Below are positions 60,660 through 64,000 of a stretch of DNA of 64,000 nucleotides, one piece after another. Under the pieces are notes generated by a model. The model was not told the origin of the DNA. It did not search any database and worked only from the letters and a program-made list of their open reading frames with translations. The DNA is taken from positions 25,483 through 89,482 of the forward strand of contig PBRQ01000051.1 of the NCBI GenBank assembly GCA_002725995.1. Direction: 5' to 3'. The stretch is from Gammaproteobacteria bacterium. GTDB lineage: Bacteria > Pseudomonadota > Gammaproteobacteria > Pseudomonadales > Azotimanducaceae. Numbering within the stretch: the first letter of the stretch is position 1; each line of letters starts with the position of its first letter. The position numbers were made by a program, and so were the translations under genes.

Positions 60660-61100
60660 ATGCAAATAAAAACTAGAGCACGTGGTTTTACCCTGATCGA
60701 ACTGATGATTGCGGTGGGCATCATAGGCATCATAGCTGCAATCTCTTTCCCAATGTATGAGGACTATATCGTCAATGCTCGGACCGCTGCGATGAACAAC
60801 AATATCCAGTCCATTCGCCTGTTTGAGGAAGATCGGAAACTCGAGTTCGGTGAATTTGTTGAAGGAGAATATGACCCTGCCAACCCGGATGCAGCAGGTT
60901 CTGGCGCCTGTGCTGATACCGGCACCTGTGGTTTGAAGACCCTGCTGGGTTGGGATCCGCGAACCGGAGCTGATGATGTAATTACCATTGCCGTCGCCTG
61001 TGTCGTGGTAGCGACGGCTCCAGAATGCACCAGGAATAGTGCGATCACCATAACCGCCACGCACGCCGAGGGTGGCGATTCTGTTGCAAAGACATTTTAA
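60660..61100 (+). CDS. Second type IV pilin-like protein (PilE-like)
   Basis: Prepilin with a nine-residue leader ending in Gly9 before [21 protein letters not shown]; Glu5 of the mature form is kept. The rest differs strongly from the neighbouring PilA: it has four cysteines (in GACADTGTCG, IAVACVV and PECTRN), enough for two disulfides, and an acidic loop. It may be a minor pilin or an alternative major subunit. It has its own spacer after the pilA terminator. Confidence 0.88.
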   Translation: MQIKTRARGFTLIELMIAVGIIGIIAAISFPMYEDYIVNARTAAMNNNIQSIRLFEEDRKLEFGEFVEGEYDPANPDAAGSGACADTGTCGLKTLLGWDPRTGADDVITIAVACVVVATAPECTRNSAITITATHAEGGDSVAKTF

Positions 61101-61366
61101 CCAGCCGTACTTAAACCAGCCGTATGGTTTTGCAGTCAGTTTTTCACCACTGATACAGCATTCTTCAACCTTGGATCGGTATGTGGCCGGTTCCAGATCT
61201 GCCAATTTCAGTATGCTTGGGGTGGCCCACGAGATACAACCTGGACCATTCTAGTCACTGGACTCTGATCATGGCCTTGCTGAGGCAACTTGCCGAGGTA
61301 AACTGTTCGAGCATAAAAACTTACCCGTGGGCTGATTGACTTCATGGGATGTCGGATTAGACGTTG
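61101..61366. other. Intergenic region after the second pilin
   Basis: 266 bases without a supported gene. The start holds a small direct repeat (AACCAGCCGTA twice, 61100-61125). No clear terminator or promoter is seen. Confidence 0.5.
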
Positions 61367-62194
61367 ATGCTACACAACTTTCATACCCACACCTACCGAT
61401 GCAAACATGCCGAGGGGGATGTTGAAGACTATTGCCGTGTTGCCGTCGAGCAGGGGATGTCGACCCTTGGTTTCACCGATCACACCGCTCTGCCTGATGA
61501 TCGATGGGTCTCGCTGCGAATGTACTATGCGGAACTGCCCGAGTACTCCAGAGCAATCGACCAGGCCCGAATCGATTTCCCGTCTTTAAGGTTGCTGAAG
61601 GGTATGGAATGTGAATATATCCCCGAGTTTCATTCTTTTTACCAAGATGAATTGCTGGGGGAATTTCAATTTGACTATCTTATTGGAGGCGCGCACTTCT
61701 TCCCAGATCCGGGCGTAGATGAAGGAGCCTCCGAAGATGTCGATCGCTGGCTCAATACCTATGGCGGAACCAACACTTCAACTATGCTGCGTGCTTACTC
61801 GGACTATGTCATCGACATGATGCGAACTGGGTTGTTTGACTTTATCGCCCACCCCGATCTGTTTGGAAACTGCTATCTGGAGTGGGATTCAGATACCACG
61901 GCCTGCTCCAGAGACATACTCAGCGCGGCTGAAGAACTCAATGTAGGACTGGAGATTAATGCCCTTGGTTTGCGCAAGATTGCTTACAAGAAGGCAGACA
62001 ATCCTTATCCCATGTATCCCTGGCGACCCTTCTGGGAGGAAGCAACCGATTTTGACGTTGAAGTCATCATCAACTCAGATGCCCATCGACCCGTAGATGT
62101 TCAAGCCAGAATGACGGAAGCTTTTGAAATTCAGCAAGATCTTGATCTTTCCTTGATGACTCCGGAATCGATTGGCAACCGAAACGCGAACTAG
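61367..62194 (+). CDS. PHP-domain phosphoesterase, HisK-type histidinol-phosphatase-like
   Basis: PHP-family metal-dependent phosphoesterase. Metal ligands are visible in NFHTHTYRCKHAEGD (H-x-H), GFTDHT, GMECEY, GGAHFF, IAHPDL and NSDAHRP. The family includes the Bacillus-type histidinol-phosphatase. The window holds hisG and hisD but not hisB, so a histidine role is possible but not established. 275 residues from ATG 61367; a TTG precedes it directly. Confidence 0.8.
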   Translation: MLHNFHTHTYRCKHAEGDVEDYCRVAVEQGMSTLGFTDHTALPDDRWVSLRMYYAELPEYSRAIDQARIDFPSLRLLKGMECEYIPEFHSFYQDELLGEFQFDYLIGGAHFFPDPGVDEGASEDVDRWLNTYGGTNTSTMLRAYSDYVIDMMRTGLFDFIAHPDLFGNCYLEWDSDTTACSRDILSAAEELNVGLEINALGLRKIAYKKADNPYPMYPWRPFWEEATDFDVEVIINSDAHRPVDVQARMTEAFEIQQDLDLSLMTPESIGNRNAN

Positions 62195-62233
62195 GTTGTA
62201 GCCTAATATGGGGTAAACATATCGGCTACAACC
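62194..62233. terminator. Hairpin between convergent PHP and LLM genes
   Basis: GGTTGTAGCC and GGCTACAACC form a perfect ten-pair stem. An inner ATATG/CATAT pair extends it. It begins at the stop codon of the PHP gene and lacks a T-run on either side, so it is a bidirectional terminator only by position. Confidence 0.55.
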
Positions 62234-62246
62234 CATGCGAGCTATT

Positions 62247-63296
62247 TTACAGGTTGTCTACAATACTGCGTAGATTCTCACACTGGCTCAATCGTTCTTC
62301 CATTGTGTGCCCGACAAAGCCGACATTAAGTGAGGTGACACCCGACTCCTTCAATTCTGCAAGACGATCGCGGACAAAACCTTCTGGACCGATGAGGGAT
62401 GTCTTGTCGAAAAATTCCTTCGGAATCGCAGCTTCAGCTTCAGCCTTCTTGCCGCTGAGGTACAGATCCTGAATTTCGGCAGCTTCTTTCTCATAGCCTG
62501 CCCTGCTGAAGATATCGTTGTAAAAGTTCTTACCCCGAGCACCCATACCACCAACATAAAGTGCGGTTTGTGGTCGTCCCATGTCCCGCAGGTGTTCAAG
62601 GCCTTCGCCAATACCTACACCACCGCCGGAAAAAATCTCCAACGGTGCGCGATTCGGGTCTCGTTTTGCCAGTCCCCTGGCCAGGGCGTCGCCCCAGATA
62701 TTTTTTGCCTGTGACGCGACATAGAACGCCGGCAGCCAGCCGTCCGCGGCCTCAGCAGTGAGCTCAACACTCTTTTGCCCCAGTGATGCAATGGTAATGG
62801 GGATATCATTTCGCACCGGATGATTAATGAGTTTCAGAGGAATGCCAAGCCCTGTGCCCTGATCCTGACGCGACGGCACCTGATATATCTTGCCATCGTG
62901 TACCAGCTTTTCCTCACGCTTCCAGACCTTTCGGCAGATTTCTATGATCTCCCGGAGACGTGCTGTGGGCGAAGTAAAAGGAACTCCATGAAAGCCCTCC
63001 ATCACCTGTGGACCTCCGGCGCCGAGACCCAGCATGGCGCGGCCATCCGAAAGAGAGTCCAGACCCGCCGCCGTCATGGCCAAAAGTGTGGGTGTTCTGG
63101 TATAGATAGGAATAATGCCCGAAGCTATGGTGAGTGATTTAGTTTTCGCAGCCAGGTAGCCCATGGCTGTTGGTGCGTCAAAGCTGTAGGCCTCGGGCAC
63201 AAAAGCCACATCCAGACCTGCCTTCTCCAACTCGGCAATTTCTTCTGAGGCCTTCTTAAACCCAGCGGCGTAGCTCATTAGTGTTGCGATTCGCAT
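62247..63296 (-). CDS. LLM-class (luciferase-like) flavin-dependent oxidoreductase
   Basis: 349-residue (beta-alpha)8 protein of the bacterial luciferase-like monooxygenase superfamily. Recognisable segments are MRIATLMSYAAGF, DVAFVPEAYSFDAPTAMGYL, TIASGIIPIYTRTPTLLAM and LGLGAGGPQVMEGFHGVPF. Many relatives use F420 and others FMN; the cofactor and substrate cannot be told from the sequence. No partner genes are nearby. Confidence 0.85.
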   Translation of the reverse strand: MRIATLMSYAAGFKKASEEIAELEKAGLDVAFVPEAYSFDAPTAMGYLAAKTKSLTIASGIIPIYTRTPTLLAMTAAGLDSLSDGRAMLGLGAGGPQVMEGFHGVPFTSPTARLREIIEICRKVWKREEKLVHDGKIYQVPSRQDQGTGLGIPLKLINHPVRNDIPITIASLGQKSVELTAEAADGWLPAFYVASQAKNIWGDALARGLAKRDPNRAPLEIFSGGGVGIGEGLEHLRDMGRPQTALYVGGMGARGKNFYNDIFSRAGYEKEAAEIQDLYLSGKKAEAEAAIPKEFFDKTSLIGPEGFVRDRLAELKESGVTSLNVGFVGHTMEERLSQCENLRSIVDNL

Positions 63297-63446
63297 ATTT
63301 TCTTTTCACTCCTGATAAATAAATCTTCTTTGATACACCTATTCAGCCACAACAATGCGCAGGCAGGCAAGAGGCTCTCATGGCGAAGCGCGTCCTCTTG
63401 CATTGAATCAAAGCCAGGCCGTTGCACCAAGGACGGTTCCTTAAGG

Positions 63447-63452
63447 TATACT
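63447..63452 (+). promoter_or_regulatory. Probable -10 box of the tRNA-Thr promoter
   Basis: TATACT is followed by a GC-rich discriminator (CCCGCC), typical of stable RNA promoters under stringent control. A weak TTGCAC at 63422 lies 19 bases upstream. The start would be near 63459, ten bases before the tRNA. Confidence 0.5.
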
Positions 63453-63469
63453 CCCGCCTCCCAACATAT

Positions 63470-63545
63470 GCCGGAATAGCTCAGTTGGTAGAGCAGTTGC
63501 TTCGTAAGCAATTGGTCGGAGGTTCAAGTCCTCTTTCCGGCACCA
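63470..63545 (+). tRNA. tRNA-Thr (anticodon CGU), CCA encoded
   Basis: 76 bases. The acceptor stem pairs GCCGGAA with TTCCGGC, the D stem GCTC with GAGC, and the anticodon stem GTTGC with GCAAT. The loop TTCGTAA holds CGT at positions 34-36, and GGTTCAAGTC is the T arm. The discriminator A is followed by an encoded CCA. Confidence 0.95.
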
Positions 63546-64000
63546 GTAACCCATTGAATTACAACAATAAAATAGTGTAATAAATTTCTTCATATCTTGA
63601 GAATTTTTCTCGGTGCAACCCGAGCACATGTTGATATGAGTGTTGTTGTCTAAATTTGTTATCTGGAGTTCAAGCTTCAATGTCATTAGGTCTTGTAAAG
63701 TAGCTCATTGGCTGGGGTAGGAATAGAAGAGGTATTGTGGCCTAAACCGTTCTGCTGCCTTTCTGCTTTGAAATGGTAAGCGGCGCCTTTTGTGGTCTAG
63801 ATCTTGAAATATTGGTTGGCAGATTACGGCCAGTACCGGAAGTCGTGAATCTCGACCTGCTCACACCAATTATATTCATCCAAATTCAACTTACGTCAGT
63901 GGATAACTGATAATTCATCATCGGACACTGAAGGTATTAAGAGGGTGAATGCTGGGATTTGGTAAAAAGTGCAGCTGATATTAGCTTGAGATAAAAGCTA
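63546..64000. other. Right-end region without a recognised gene
   Basis: 455 bases after tRNA-Thr. I see no reading frame with coding character, no tRNA-end duplication that would suggest an integration site, and only a weak hairpin (CTCGG/CCGAG near 63610-63626). A gene may begin beyond the window. Confidence 0.5.

Noticed and set aside
60642..61205. 187-codon minus-strand frame over the second pilin
   Set aside because: Antisense to a clear prepilin with class III leader; no homology features.
63470..64000. Integrated element at tRNA-Thr
   Set aside because: No second copy of the tRNA 3' end, integrase or foreign gene is visible; the resemblance of GGAGTTCAAG near 63664 to the T arm is too short.

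Overview
The window is a housekeeping segment of a gammaproteobacterial chromosome. Gene content and order (gatCAB | mreBCD-maf-rng-yhdP-nit | ptsO-rapZ-ptsN-hpf-rpoN-lptB-lptA-lptC | mlaFEDCB-ibaG-murA-hisGD | rplM-rpsI-sspAB | rnpB | dcw cluster-lpxC | secA-argJ | yacG-coaE-pilDCB-pilA) follow the Pseudomonas-type arrangement closely. GatCAB, short-form HisG, lipoprotein LpoA and a luciferase-like monooxygenase homologue suggest an aquatic or marine relative of the Pseudomonadales/Cellvibrionales rather than an enteric bacterium. This placement is inferred from synteny and family knowledge; no search was run.

Layout. 1-0.7 kb: a DUF1499 membrane protein. 0.7-4 kb (minus): glutamyl/aspartyl-tRNA amidotransferase. 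4.2-13.9 kb (plus): rod-shape genes mreBCD, then maf, RNase G, the giant AsmA-like protein YhdP and a nitrilase-family amidase. 13.9-21.4 kb (minus): nitrogen-PTS, RapZ, ribosome hibernation factor, sigma-54, LPS-export genes and a Ca/Na antiporter. 21.5-29.4 kb (plus): Mla lipid transport, IbaG, MurA, two histidine genes and ZapE. 29.5-35.4 kb: ribosomal proteins L13/S9, SspA/SspB, DolP, YraN, LpoA and RsmI. 35.5 kb: RNase P RNA. 36.1-49.4 kb: the division and cell wall (dcw) cluster from mraZ to lpxC. 49.4-54.9 kb: DciA, an M23 peptidase, SecA and ArgJ. 55-61.1 kb: YacG, CoaE and the type IV pilus genes pilD, pilC, pilB and two pilins. 61.4-63.5 kb: a PHP phosphoesterase, an LLM flavin oxidoreductase and tRNA-Thr(CGU). 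The last 450 bp show no supported gene.

The genes form a cell-envelope programme: precursor synthesis (MurA, MurC-E), septum assembly (FtsL, I, W, Q, A, Z), elongation (MreBCD), LPS (LpxC, LptABC), phospholipid trafficking (Mla), protein export (SecA) and type IV pili. RpoN is encoded here, and a good sigma-54 promoter lies in front of the major pilin gene.

No defence, phage or obviously foreign island is visible. The most unusual points are: (1) the dcw cluster lacks murF, mraY, murG and ddl, four steps that follow each other in lipid II synthesis, with tight or overlapping junctions where they should be; genes are also missing at several other conserved junctions; (2) mreC, lpoA and yraN appear to need rare start codons (ATT, ATT, CTG); (3) a palindromic repeat family is present, tandem behind murA, with the murA and lptC stop codons inside copies; (4) several short tandem repeats lie in leaders (secA, rnpB); (5) FtsI, MlaB and CoaE show substitutions at normally conserved motifs.
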